Source of the DNA: Brevundimonas variabilis
Lineage (GTDB): Bacteria > Pseudomonadota > Alphaproteobacteria > Caulobacterales > Caulobacteraceae
Assembly (NCBI RefSeq): GCF_014199945.1
Contig: NZ_JACHOR010000001.1
Location: 620,001-684,000, forward strand
DNA: 64,000 bases
Direction: 5' to 3'
The notes beneath the pieces were generated by a model. That model was not told the DNA's origin and did no database searches. It saw only the letters and a list, made by a program, of their open reading frames with translations. Of this stretch, positions 43,447 to 51,093 are shown piece after piece. Both the position numbers and the translations under genes were made by a program. Position 1 is the first letter of the stretch; each line of letters starts with the position of its first letter.

Positions 43447-43492
43447 GCCGAAGGCCGGGCTTGTGCCCGACCTTCTGGGCCCTTTTCGGGCC
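43447..43492 (-). terminator. Double hairpin after dps
   Basis: Two GC-rich hairpins follow the dps stop on the minus strand: GGGCC-CTTTTC-GGGCC-type near 43478-43492 and GAAGGCCGGGC...GCCCGACCTTC at 43450-43475 (11-bp stem, one mismatch). T-runs are short, so efficiency is uncertain. Confidence 0.6.
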
Positions 43493-43515
43493 TGACGATT
43501 GACGTTCGGTTAGAG

Positions 43516-43995
43516 TCAGCGTCCACCGAGCGTGGAGCGCAGCATCCAGGCGAACTTTTCGTGGGCGGCGAGACGCTGGGTCAGAAGATCGACGGTCGCC
43601 TCGTCGGAGGCCGAGTCGGCCACCTCGATGGCGGCACGCGAGGTCGCAATCAGCGTTTCATGGTCCTTCATCAGCTCTTTCAGCATCTCCAGAGCCTCCT
43701 TGTCCGGATCCCCGTCCTTGATGGAGGTCAGGTTGGCAAAGGTGGCGTGGCCCTGAGGGGCGACAACACCCAGAGCACGAATGCGTTCGGCGATATCATC
43801 CAGCGCCGCCCACATATCGCGGTACTGTTGCTCGAGCAGATTGTGGAAGCTGAAGAACTCGGGGCCACGCACATTCCAGTGATAGCCGTGGGTCTTCATG
43901 TAGACGGCAAAACTGTCGGCCAGAACCTTGGTCAGTTCCTGCGCGACGTCGGTGCGTTCAGCCTTGGTAAAGCCCGTGTCGATGGTGGCAGTCAT
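43516..43995 (-). CDS. dps: Dps-family DNA-binding ferritin-like protein
   Basis: A 159-residue dodecameric mini-ferritin that oxidises and stores iron and shields DNA in starvation and oxidative stress. The intersubunit ferroxidase residues are visible: TKVLADSFAVYMKTHGYHWNV (His) and EQQYRDMWAALDDIAERIRA (Asp, Glu). The end is LAAHEKFAWMLRSTLG. The N-terminus is short and has few Lys, so DNA binding may be weak. AGGAG lies 8 nt before the ATG on the minus strand. An EcfG-like promoter with one mismatch lies at 44116-44140. Confidence 0.95.
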   Translation of the reverse strand: MTATIDTGFTKAERTDVAQELTKVLADSFAVYMKTHGYHWNVRGPEFFSFHNLLEQQYRDMWAALDDIAERIRALGVVAPQGHATFANLTSIKDGDPDKEALEMLKELMKDHETLIATSRAAIEVADSASDEATVDLLTQRLAAHEKFAWMLRSTLGGR

Positions 43996-44115
43996 GCTGC
44001 TTGCTCCTGAGTGAAACCAGTAGGGTTCGTGAAAAATGCAGGCACCCGGACTCCCCCGGCCCAGGCACCTCGGTGCCGGACTGCGGGAAAGCCACCCGGT
44101 CCTTCAGGAGCATGA

Positions 44116-44140
44116 ACGCCTCTCCGGACAAACCGTTGCC
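44116..44140 (-). promoter_or_regulatory. Near-consensus EcfG/SigT-type promoter, candidate for dps
   Basis: On the minus strand GCAAC (44140-44136), 16 nt, CGTT (44119-44116). There is one mismatch to GGAAC in the -35. It lies 121 nt upstream of dps, a gene often under general stress control. Confidence 0.5.
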
Positions 44141-44190
44141 GTTCGCGATGACGATCGACAAACGCATGCGCCGCCCGACGAGCGGAGCCT

Positions 44191-44553
44191 CTAGCGCTGG
44201 CGCGCCTTGCGGGCCGCATACCGGGCGTCTCGCGCTGCCTTCTGGTCTTCCTTGCTGAGCGCCTTGCGCTCCTTCCGGGCCGCACGCTTCTCGGCGTCCA
44301 CGGCCTCTTCGGCCTCCCGCTCGGCGGCCAGACGCGCGGCTTCCTTCTCGGCCTTCTCGCGACGCTCTTCGGCCTTGGCCAATTCGTGCTGCTGGCGCAG
44401 GGCTTCCTTTTCAGCCGCGCGCTTCTCGGCGAGCTTCTCGAATTCGGGGTCGGGCGCGGCGGGCTTGGGCTTGAACTTGGCCAGCAACGCCTTCTTGGCT
44501 TCCTGCTGGGTCGAAATTCGGTCGTTGAAGCCGGTCTGTTTCAGATCTCTCAT
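44191..44553 (-). CDS. DUF6481 family charged coiled-coil protein
   Basis: A 120-residue very charged cytoplasmic protein. The N-terminal signature is LKQTGFNDRISTQQEAKKALLAKFK, then a Pro-rich hinge (KPKPAAPDP). A long Lys/Glu/Arg/Ala helix or coiled coil fills the rest (EREAEEAVDAEKRAARKERKA). This matches the DUF6481 proteins of alphaproteobacteria, whose function is unknown. It lies between dps and a stress-promoter lipoprotein gene on the same strand but has its own 235-bp upstream gap, in which I found no consensus EcfG site. Confidence 0.82.
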   Translation of the reverse strand: MRDLKQTGFNDRISTQQEAKKALLAKFKPKPAAPDPEFEKLAEKRAAEKEALRQQHELAKAEERREKAEKEAARLAAEREAEEAVDAEKRAARKERKALSKEDQKAARDARYAARKARQR

Positions 44554-44788
44554 GCGCGAGGTCGGTTGTCCTTGTTGGAGCAGTTAGGTCTTTTATCGAA
44601 TGAAGCGATGGTCCGGCCTTTGGGCCGGCGGACCGCAGGCGGTCGAAGTCGTGATCGTGACCGCACGGGGCGTTGCCAAAGCCCAATCCCGGCCAAAAAT
44701 CAAGGTTTGCCGTGCTCAAATCCGGTTTACGCGTCACATTGATGCGGATCGTCGCCCCGACATCACGCTGCAGCGCGTTCTCAAACCC

Positions 44789-44974
44789 CTAGTTTGGTTT
44801 CTGAGCCTGTCCCACGGCCGTCCCTGCGGCAGCCCCCACCGCAGCACCGACAGGTCCACCGACGACGGCACCCGCCACGGCACCGGTTGCGGCACGCTGT
44901 TCGATCGTCGTTCCACAGGCCGCCAGACCAAGGGCGGAAACGAATGCGACAATGATAGCGACAGGACGGGTCAT
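44789..44974 (-). CDS. Short glycine-zipper lipoprotein
   Basis: A 61-residue lipoprotein. The signal peptide ends in ALGLAACGTT (lipid Cys near 20). The mature part is almost wholly a glycine zipper (AVAGAVVGGPVGAAVGAAAG), like the entericidin/Slp-small lipoproteins that sit in the outer membrane. ATG 44974 has GGAG 6 nt upstream; the longer frame from 45058 is rejected because it precedes the promoter-proximal ribosome site. A perfect EcfG-type promoter at 45000-45024 would start the message about 20 nt before the ATG. It belongs with the 9.8 kb gene as a general-stress lipoprotein. Confidence 0.85.
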   Translation of the reverse strand: MTRPVAIIVAFVSALGLAACGTTIEQRAATGAVAGAVVGGPVGAAVGAAAGTAVGQAQKPN

Positions 44975-44999
44975 GACAGGCTCCAGAACAGGTCGGATC

Positions 45000-45024
45000 A
45001 ACGCAACCCCGCCACCACGGTTCC
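45000..45024 (-). promoter_or_regulatory. EcfG/SigT-type promoter for short lipoprotein
   Basis: On the minus strand GGAAC (45024-45020), 16 nt, CGTT (45003-45000), perfect consensus. Predicted transcription start is near 44993. Confidence 0.85.
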
Positions 45025-45444
45025 GCTGGTCAGGCGAAGCCTGCGCAGACGCTTTCATCTGAAACAGGGTAAAGCAATATTAACCCGGTCATCAGGTCGC
45101 ATCGAAACACGACATTGAAGCTAACCAGAGGACCTTCGAACAACATCTGCCCGAATGTAGAATGTCGATTGTAGTCAATCGGCAATCAACTTGTGTCGTT
45201 TCAACCCGCCTGCTGGCACCCGACTTTGCGTGGATGCCAGGCTGCGACGTCGTGTTGCACTGCACTCGAATTCATTTTTGCGAACACATTGGCGTCACAA
45301 ACAGGTGGCTTAAGGCCGCCCTCGACGGCAGGCGTTCGCCCACCGTTGATTTCCGCATCCGGTTTACGGGGCTTGCAGTAGCCCGTCCGGCCGCGTGATC
45401 GACCCGGGGGCGGCGTACTCGCCCTGCTGAACAGGACGACGCCT
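45025..45444. other. 420-bp intergenic region of lower GC
   Basis: The region between the lipoprotein promoter and the second SleB-like gene is clearly less GC-rich than its surroundings. A small open frame (45162-45398) has no ribosome site and no coding character. The only structure I see is a short inverted repeat, CGATTG-TAGT-CAATCG (45166-45181). It presumably holds the promoter of the downstream gene, which I could not place. Confidence 0.5.
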
Positions 45445-46566
45445 TTGTCAGAACGCCTTTCGACGGATGCGGCCGCTCGCGCGGATCGCAAGGCGCCACT
45501 TCGGCCTCTCACCGCGACGCTGGTGCTGGGTGCCATGGTGGGCGTTGCCGTCGGATGCGGATGGCTTGGCAACACAGTCGCGCAGGCAACCACGATCCGC
45601 GCCCAGGCCGAGCGGATCGCGGCGGCTTCCTCCGCCGGCTTCACGGACGAGGCCCTGAACGCTGCCGCTGGGGGCCTTGATGCCAGTGCGCTTGCGATCG
45701 CCCGTCGTCATGATCCCTATACGGTCGCAGGGTCTGCCCAGCGCGATCGCCAGGCGGAACTTCTGACGGCCCGGCTGGAGACACTCCGTGGCAGCACGCG
45801 TCCCACAGGCCTTCGCCAGATCAACCTGACATCCACGCCCGACCCGGCGCGTCCGTTCCGCCTTGGTGGTGCCCTTGACCAGTCGCGCGACCTCGAATGC
45901 CTGACCCAGGCCGCCTACTATGAAGCGCGGGGCGAGGGCCGCGACGGCATGCGGGCCGTAGCCCAGGTGGTTCTGAACCGTGTCCGTCACTCGGCCTTCC
46001 CAAAGACTGTCTGCGGTGTCGTCTATCAGGGTGCCAACCGGCGCGTCGGCTGCCAGTTCAGCTTTACCTGCAACGGTTCGATGCGTGGAACCGTCAACCG
46101 GACAGCCTGGAATCGGGCGCGTGCCGTAGCCTCCAGCGCCCTTTCGGGTGACGTCTATCCGGCCGTCGGCAATGCCACCTTCTTCCACACGACCGGCGTG
46201 GCTCCCGGATGGCGCAACAGCATGATCCGGGTCGGCCAGGTCGGGGATCATCTGTTCTATCGTTTCGGTGGCCGCACAGGCAGCCGGGACGCCTTCCGCT
46301 ACCAGCCCTCGCCGTCGGCTACGGTCGAACCGCGGCTCATCCAGGCCGGTATCGATCCCACGACGCCCGTCCGTCAGGCCGGTCAGGCGATCGCCTATTC
46401 CGTCCTTCTGGCCCAGGAAGACCGTACAGCCCCGCGGGGCGAGAGCGTCACCCCGGCCGAAAAAGGCGCAGATTCGCAGCCGATCCCGGTAGCGAAGCCC
46501 GAGCCGGTGACCCCGTCGGCACCTTCTGAGCCCGAAACAGCCTCGGTCGCTTCGCCGTCGGTCTGA
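45445..46566 (+). CDS. SleB-like cell wall hydrolase (copy 2)
   Basis: A 373-residue protein. An N-terminal signal-anchor (TATLVLGAMVGVAVGCGWLG) is followed by a helical linker. The Hydrolase_2 domain reads LTQAAYYEARGEGRDGMRAV, VVLNRVRHSAFPKTVCGVV, GCQFSFTCNG, ATFFHTTGVAPGW and GDHLFYRF. The YYEARGE form is the canonical SleB active site, more so than in copy 1 (YYEAALES). A Pro/Glu-rich tail ends the protein. The start is TTG 45445 with AGGA 9 nt upstream, and no ATG precedes the membrane helix. It is convergent with nadC and directly abuts it. The two copies are related but clearly diverged, an old duplication. Confidence 0.88.
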   Translation: MSERLSTDAAARADRKAPLRPLTATLVLGAMVGVAVGCGWLGNTVAQATTIRAQAERIAAASSAGFTDEALNAAAGGLDASALAIARRHDPYTVAGSAQRDRQAELLTARLETLRGSTRPTGLRQINLTSTPDPARPFRLGGALDQSRDLECLTQAAYYEARGEGRDGMRAVAQVVLNRVRHSAFPKTVCGVVYQGANRRVGCQFSFTCNGSMRGTVNRTAWNRARAVASSALSGDVYPAVGNATFFHTTGVAPGWRNSMIRVGQVGDHLFYRFGGRTGSRDAFRYQPSPSATVEPRLIQAGIDPTTPVRQAGQAIAYSVLLAQEDRTAPRGESVTPAEKGADSQPIPVAKPEPVTPSAPSEPETASVASPSV

Positions 46567-47430
46567 TCAGACCGCGTCCAGCCCGATGTCGAGTGTCGCG
46601 GCCGAGTGGGTAAGAGCGCCCACCGAGATCACGTTGACCCCCGTCTCGGCAATCGCCCGCACCGTCTGCAGATTGACCCCGCCGGAGGCCTCGAGGGTCA
46701 CCCGGCCGGCAGTCCGGAGAACCGCCGTCCTCAGATCGTCGAGGCCGAAATTGTCCAGCATGACCACGTCCGGGCCAACACCGGCTTCGATCAGTGCCAG
46801 CGCCTCCGCCAGCTGATCCAACCCGTCGACCTCGACCTCGACCTTCATGAGATGGCCGACCGCTGCCCGCGCGCGCCGCACGGCAGGACCGATGCCGCCA
46901 CAGACGGCGACATGGTTGTCCTTGATCAGGATGGCGTCATCCAGCCCGAAGCGGTGATTGGTCCCGCCCCCGCAGAGCACCGCATGTTTTTCCAGAGCCC
47001 GCAGGCCGGGCGTGGTCTTGCGGGTATCCGCGATCCGCGCCGAGGTGCCCGCGATGGCATCGACATAGGCCCGGGTCAGGGTGGCGATCCCGCACATCCG
47101 TCCCAGAAGGTTCAGCGCTGTCCGCTCCGCCGCCAGAAAGGCGCGGGCATCGGCCTCGACCTCGGCCAGAACCGCACCGGTCTCAAACGATGCGCCATCC
47201 CGAAGCCGCAGCGTCACGCGCGCCGCCGGATCGAGCGCCAGGACACTCAGCCGCACGCAGTCGATCCCGGCCAGCACCCCCGGCTGCCGGGCAGCAAAGA
47301 CGGCGTGCAGTCTCGCGTCCTCGGGGATACAGGCCTGGCCGGTCGCATCGCCAGCTCGCCCCAGATCCTCGGCCAGGGCGGCGCGCACGATCGGTTCGAT
47401 CAGGATGTCGGGAAGAGACCGCAGCGTCAT
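46567..47430 (-). CDS. nadC: Nicotinate-nucleotide pyrophosphorylase (quinolinate phosphoribosyltransferase)
   Basis: Makes nicotinate mononucleotide from quinolinate and PRPP, the last step of de novo NAD ring synthesis. The 287-residue protein has the helical N-domain, [16 protein letters not shown], the catalytic block [46 protein letters not shown] and [13 protein letters not shown] 47430 shares one base with the nadB stop (TGATG), and it is the last gene of the nadA-M50-nadB-nadC operon. A longer open frame to 48663 is nadB read in the wrong phase joined to nadC. Confidence 0.96.
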   Translation of the reverse strand: MTLRSLPDILIEPIVRAALAEDLGRAGDATGQACIPEDARLHAVFAARQPGVLAGIDCVRLSVLALDPAARVTLRLRDGASFETGAVLAEVEADARAFLAAERTALNLLGRMCGIATLTRAYVDAIAGTSARIADTRKTTPGLRALEKHAVLCGGGTNHRFGLDDAILIKDNHVAVCGGIGPAVRRARAAVGHLMKVEVEVDGLDQLAEALALIEAGVGPDVVMLDNFGLDDLRTAVLRTAGRVTLEASGGVNLQTVRAIAETGVNVISVGALTHSAATLDIGLDAV

Positions 47431-48938
47431 CAGGCCGCCATAGCCGAAGCCGTTACGCCGCGACGCAGGCGCGTGTGAACCGCCACCGGATGGGTCAGGG
47501 GCCAGTCCGAGCGCCAGTGTCCACCGCGGCTCTCCTGCCGTGCGAGGGCCGCTTCCGCGATCAGCCGAGCCGTGATCAGAGGCAGCGCTGGGCCGTGCTC
47601 GGCGTCCAGCGCCGCGATCGTGGCAATCAGGCCCGACAGACCCTTCGCGTCCCGCACCAGCCCGGCATGGTCGCTCATCGCCGTGCGCAGGGTCAGCAAG
47701 GCGTCGTCCGGAAGGTCTGACAGGACAGGTCCTGCGATAAAGCCTGCCGCCGTCAGTCCCACATCGGCTCCAGCCGCTCGCCCCGTTCGCCGCCCGAAGG
47801 CTGCGGCTTCGAGGAGCGAGTTGGATGCCAGCCGATTGGCCCCGTGCACGCCGGTCGCGGCGCACTCGCCGACGGCAAACAGCCCCGGCACGCTGGTCCG
47901 GCCATCCGGATCGGCGGCAATCCCGCCCATATGGTAGTGAGCTGCGGCCGCGACCGGGATCGGTGTCTCGCGCGGATCCAGCCCGGCACGCATGCAGGCG
48001 GCAAAGACGGCCGGGAACTCGTGCGGAAAACTCGCGCCTATCGCCTTCCGGGCATCCAGAAAGGCCCCGCGACCGGCCGAGCGAGCGGCATGCACCGCTC
48101 GCGCGACAACGTCGCGGGGAGCCAGATCCGCGTCGTCGGCCTCGCCCAGAAGGAACCGGCCTTCGGTATCGATCAGCCGGGCCCCCTCGCCGCGCAGGGC
48201 CTCGGTCGCCAGCGGCATCGGGTCCAGCCCCACATCGATCGCGGTGGGGTGGAACTGCACGAACTCGGGATCCAGGATTTCGGCTCCGGCCAGCCAGGCG
48301 GCCGCCAGACCTTCGCCCAGCAGCGCGACCGGGGTCGTCGTCTTGCCAAACAGCCCGCCCGCGCCACCCGTGGCCAGCACGACGGCGGGGGCGATGACCT
48401 CGAACAGTCGTCCGGCCCGATCCACCACGGCACCGCAGACGCGCCCGGACGCATCCTGGATCAGCGATCTGAGACGACCGTCCTCCCAGACCTCGATGTT
48501 CGACGCGGCCCTGACGGATGTGACAAGCGCGCTCAGAATGGCGCGGCCTGCGCCGTCGCCGCCGACCCGCGCAACCCGGGCCCGGGAATGTGCGGCCTCG
48601 AGGCTGACGGAAAAGCCGCCCTGTTCGTCGCGATCGAAAGGCGCCCCCAGCGATGCCAGCCATTCGACCGTCGCCCGGCCGTCCTCGGTCAGGGCGCGGG
48701 TAGCTTCGACCTCGACCAGACCGGCTCCGGCAGCGAGGGTATCGGCCGCGTGAAGCGCCGGGGCATCGTCAGCGGACAGGGCGGCAGCCACCCCGCCCTG
48801 GGCCCAGGCGCTGGACGCGGCCTGCAACAGGGGCACCGGACTGACGACCAGCGCCTTGCCCGGAACCGATAGTGCCACCGAAAGGCCGGCCAGGCCTCCG
48901 CCGATGATCAACGGGCCGTCGTGATGGATCCGCTTCAC
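47430..48938 (-). CDS. nadB: L-aspartate oxidase
   Basis: FAD enzyme that oxidises aspartate to iminoaspartate for quinolinate synthesis. The 502 residues have the dinucleotide motif [72 protein letters not shown] and AAHYHMGGI, then [26 protein letters not shown]. All are NadB/succinate dehydrogenase flavoprotein signatures. It is slightly shorter than E. coli NadB (540) because the C-terminal domain is reduced. The start overlaps the upstream protease gene by 4 nt (ATGA) and the stop overlaps nadC by 1 nt. Confidence 0.96.
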   Translation of the reverse strand: MKRIHHDGPLIIGGGLAGLSVALSVPGKALVVSPVPLLQAASSAWAQGGVAAALSADDAPALHAADTLAAGAGLVEVEATRALTEDGRATVEWLASLGAPFDRDEQGGFSVSLEAAHSRARVARVGGDGAGRAILSALVTSVRAASNIEVWEDGRLRSLIQDASGRVCGAVVDRAGRLFEVIAPAVVLATGGAGGLFGKTTTPVALLGEGLAAAWLAGAEILDPEFVQFHPTAIDVGLDPMPLATEALRGEGARLIDTEGRFLLGEADDADLAPRDVVARAVHAARSAGRGAFLDARKAIGASFPHEFPAVFAACMRAGLDPRETPIPVAAAAHYHMGGIAADPDGRTSVPGLFAVGECAATGVHGANRLASNSLLEAAAFGRRTGRAAGADVGLTAAGFIAGPVLSDLPDDALLTLRTAMSDHAGLVRDAKGLSGLIATIAALDAEHGPALPLITARLIAEAALARQESRGGHWRSDWPLTHPVAVHTRLRRGVTASAMAA

Positions 48939-49786
48939 CGTTCAACCCCGATATAGCGCAGGGCGACGTCCACAGCCTGGGTCGGCGATCCCTCGGCGAG
49001 GGGCAGCAGCACGCCCATCGCCGCTGCGGCACAGGCCATTGCCGTGATGATGAACAGTGCGAGGCTCTGGCCCGCCTGGCCCCAGCTCAGTCGAGCGCCA
49101 TCCGACGGTCGCCATGCGCCCGCCCTGAGGTGTCCCAGCAGGGCAATCCCCAGGAAGACCGCAAGGATATAGCGCCCGGTGGCCACGCCCCACCAGACGA
49201 CCAGGCCCCCGATGGCGATCAGGGCCACCTTCTCCAGCATCGGATCGACACGCGCGAGGACCGGCCCCAGCGCCTTCGACCCGTCGAGGGGCGGGGCGGG
49301 GGCCAGATTGACCAGATTGATCATGGCAATGAAGAAGGCCCCCATCAGCCATTCGGGATCGCGGGTCACGAACCAGAGGCCGACGACGGGAAGGACTGCC
49401 AGCAGACCGAACGCGGGCCCGGCGAGCGCCACCAGAACGCCGTCCCACTCGCTTCTGGGATTGCGCTGCCCCTTCGCCAGCCCACCGAGGAATGGGATGA
49501 TATAGATCCGCGCAGGGCCCATGCCGAGGCGGTTCATCGCCAGCACATGGCCGTACTCGTGCACGAACAGGCCGAAGATCGCCGATCCCGCGACGATCGC
49601 ACTGCCCGAGAACAGCCAGATCATCCCGCCGAGCAGAAGGGTCGAGACGACCGCCCAGGTCGGATTCTGGCCCTTGTCATCGGTGTCGGCCTGACGAGCG
49701 GGGCGCGGGGCGTCGTCGGCACTCAGATTCGCCACGGGAGGCGGCGCACGTCCGTCCCGATACCCCCAGGGTCCCGTCTCGCTCAT
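48935..49786 (-). CDS. M50 site-2-protease-like membrane metalloprotease in nad operon
   Basis: A 283-residue inner-membrane protein. The cytoplasmic N-terminus (about 45 residues) leads to about six helices. The zinc motif FVHEYGHVLAMN (HExxH) lies near residue 77 and the third ligand in NLAPAPPLDGSKALG (the NPDG-like LDG motif) near 165. The family makes intramembrane cuts in regulators or cleaned-up signal peptides. It overlaps nadA by 1 nt and nadB by 4 nt, so it is translated with the NAD biosynthesis genes. A role in NAD metabolism is not established; it might tune a membrane regulator, or be a passenger. Confidence 0.88.
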   Translation of the reverse strand: MSETGPWGYRDGRAPPPVANLSADDAPRPARQADTDDKGQNPTWAVVSTLLLGGMIWLFSGSAIVAGSAIFGLFVHEYGHVLAMNRLGMGPARIYIIPFLGGLAKGQRNPRSEWDGVLVALAGPAFGLLAVLPVVGLWFVTRDPEWLMGAFFIAMINLVNLAPAPPLDGSKALGPVLARVDPMLEKVALIAIGGLVVWWGVATGRYILAVFLGIALLGHLRAGAWRPSDGARLSWGQAGQSLALFIITAMACAAAAMGVLLPLAEGSPTQAVDVALRYIGVER

Positions 49787-50865
49787 CAGATCAGTTCCAC
49801 GGCGACATGGTGCCGGGCCTTGAACAGGTCATAGCGGGCCGGGATGGCGGGCGGCGGCAGGTCGATCATGCGCTGGACCGCCAGCCGCCCCTTTTCGATC
49901 ATGTCCTCGGGCACCGTCACCTCGAACTGCAGCTTCAGCAGGCAGTCCCGGATGTTCTCGAGCGTGATCCGCTTCATGTGCGGGCACATGTTGCAGGGCC
50001 CGATAAAATTCACATCCGGCACATCGCCCTTGATGTTGGAGGCCATCGAACACTCGGTGATCAGCACGACCTGCCGGGGCTTTCTGGCCATGACGTAGTC
50101 GGTCATGGCCGCTGTCGAGCCGGCGAAATCCGACGCCGCCAGCACATCCTCGGGACACTCCGGATGGGCCAGGATTTCCGCGCCGGGATAGGCCGCCCGC
50201 ATCTCGGCGATGTCGTCGGCGGTGAAGCGCTCATGCACTTCGCAGCGGCCCTTCCAGGCGATGATGCCGACGGTCGTCTGGGCCGCGACATTGCGCGCCA
50301 GGAATTCGTCCGGGATCAGGATGACGCGATCGACGCCCCACTCGCGCGCAGCCCACTCCACCACCTGGACGGCGTTGGCGCTCGTGCAGCAGATGTCGGT
50401 CTCGGCCTTCACGTCTGCCGTGGTGTTCACATAGGTAACTACGGGCAGGCCGGGGTGGCGCTGCTTGATCAGCCGCACATCCGCCCCGGTGATCGACGCC
50501 GCCAGTGAACAGCCCGCCCTCAGGTCCGGAATGAGAACCATCTTGTCCGGAGACAGGATCTTGGAAGTCTCGGCCATGAAATGCACGCCGGCCTGGACGA
50601 TGACCCGCGCATCCGAGCGCGCCGCCTCCTTCGCCAGGCCCAGGCTGTCGCCGACATAGTCGCCGACGCCATGGAAGATTTCGGGCGTCATATAGTTGTG
50701 AGCCAGGATCACGGCGTCGCGCTCGCGTTTCAGGGCATTGATCTCGCTGATCAATGTCGCCTGGGCGGGCCACTCCATCGGGGTGACGAAATCCTTGACC
50801 TTGGCCCAGACGGGTGCGGTCTCGTTCGCCACCGCACTCGACAACCCGAACGTCCCGTCCGCCAT
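49786..50865 (-). CDS. nadA: Quinolinate synthase
   Basis: A [4Fe-4S] enzyme that condenses iminoaspartate with dihydroxyacetone phosphate to quinolinate. The 359-residue protein has the three-fold repeat structure and cluster cysteines in DLRAGCSLAAS, ETDICCTSANAV and FIGPCNMCPHMKR. Substrate residues sit in LAHNYMTPEIFHGVGDYVGDSLGLA. GGAGG lies about 9 nt before the ATG. It is the first gene of a tightly overlapped nadA-M50-nadB-nadC operon. A perfect 27-bp palindrome 34 nt upstream of the start is the likely operator. Confidence 0.97.
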   Translation of the reverse strand: MADGTFGLSSAVANETAPVWAKVKDFVTPMEWPAQATLISEINALKRERDAVILAHNYMTPEIFHGVGDYVGDSLGLAKEAARSDARVIVQAGVHFMAETSKILSPDKMVLIPDLRAGCSLAASITGADVRLIKQRHPGLPVVTYVNTTADVKAETDICCTSANAVQVVEWAAREWGVDRVILIPDEFLARNVAAQTTVGIIAWKGRCEVHERFTADDIAEMRAAYPGAEILAHPECPEDVLAASDFAGSTAAMTDYVMARKPRQVVLITECSMASNIKGDVPDVNFIGPCNMCPHMKRITLENIRDCLLKLQFEVTVPEDMIEKGRLAVQRMIDLPPPAIPARYDLFKARHHVAVELI

Positions 50866-50898
50866 CTGGCACTTCCTCCCGCGAGCGTTGTCGCCAAT

Positions 50899-50925
50899 GA
50901 CTTATGCTCAACATTAGCATAAGTC
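50899..50925. promoter_or_regulatory. 27-bp palindromic operator of nad operon
   Basis: GACTTATGCT (50899-50908), 7-nt centre, AGCATAAGTC (50916-50925), with perfect 10-bp arms. It lies 34 nt upstream of nadA, overlapping the expected promoter, and about 170 nt from divergent ilvA. The ATGCT...AGCAT half-sites resemble, from memory, operators of the NadQ NAD-biosynthesis repressor of alphaproteobacteria. Confidence 0.75.
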
Positions 50926-51009
50926 GGGATCAAGATAATCCCACCTGCGGCGAACGCAAGGGTTGCCGCAGCATGTGTGGGCCACGCCTGCAGACCCGCT
51001 TGCAAAAAA

Positions 51010-51081
51010 TGCAGGCGGAGCAAGAATATTTGTTCCAGAAGAGCAGTGATTGCGGTTAAATATTTCGTTGATCCGCCTGCA
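51010..51081 (+). promoter_or_regulatory. Nested inverted-repeat leader upstream of ilvA
   Basis: Outer arms TGCAGGCGGA (51010-51019) and TCCGCCTGCA (51072-51081) are perfect 10-bp complements. Inside them AATATTT (51025-51031) and AAATATT (51058-51064) are perfect 7-bp complements. The right outer arm ends 12 nt before the ilvA ATG, where the ribosome site should be, and no good Shine-Dalgarno is seen. It may be an RNA hairpin that controls initiation, or two operators. Confidence 0.5.
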
Positions 51082-51093
51082 GAACCCCTCCCC

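Noticed and set aside
44600-45118. 172-codon plus-strand frame across the small lipoprotein gene
   Set aside because: It is antisense to a lipoprotein with a clear lipobox, ribosome site and EcfG promoter, and its composition is Arg/Asp-rich shadow sequence.
45162-45398. 78-codon open frame in the low-GC gap
   Set aside because: It has no ribosome site, no coding-type codon bias and no recognisable motif; it overlaps the presumed promoter region of the SleB-like gene.
46567-48663. 698-codon frame fusing a nadB-phase segment to nadC
   Set aside because: The first part is nadB read out of frame; nadC starts at 47430 in a TGATG overlap with the true nadB stop.
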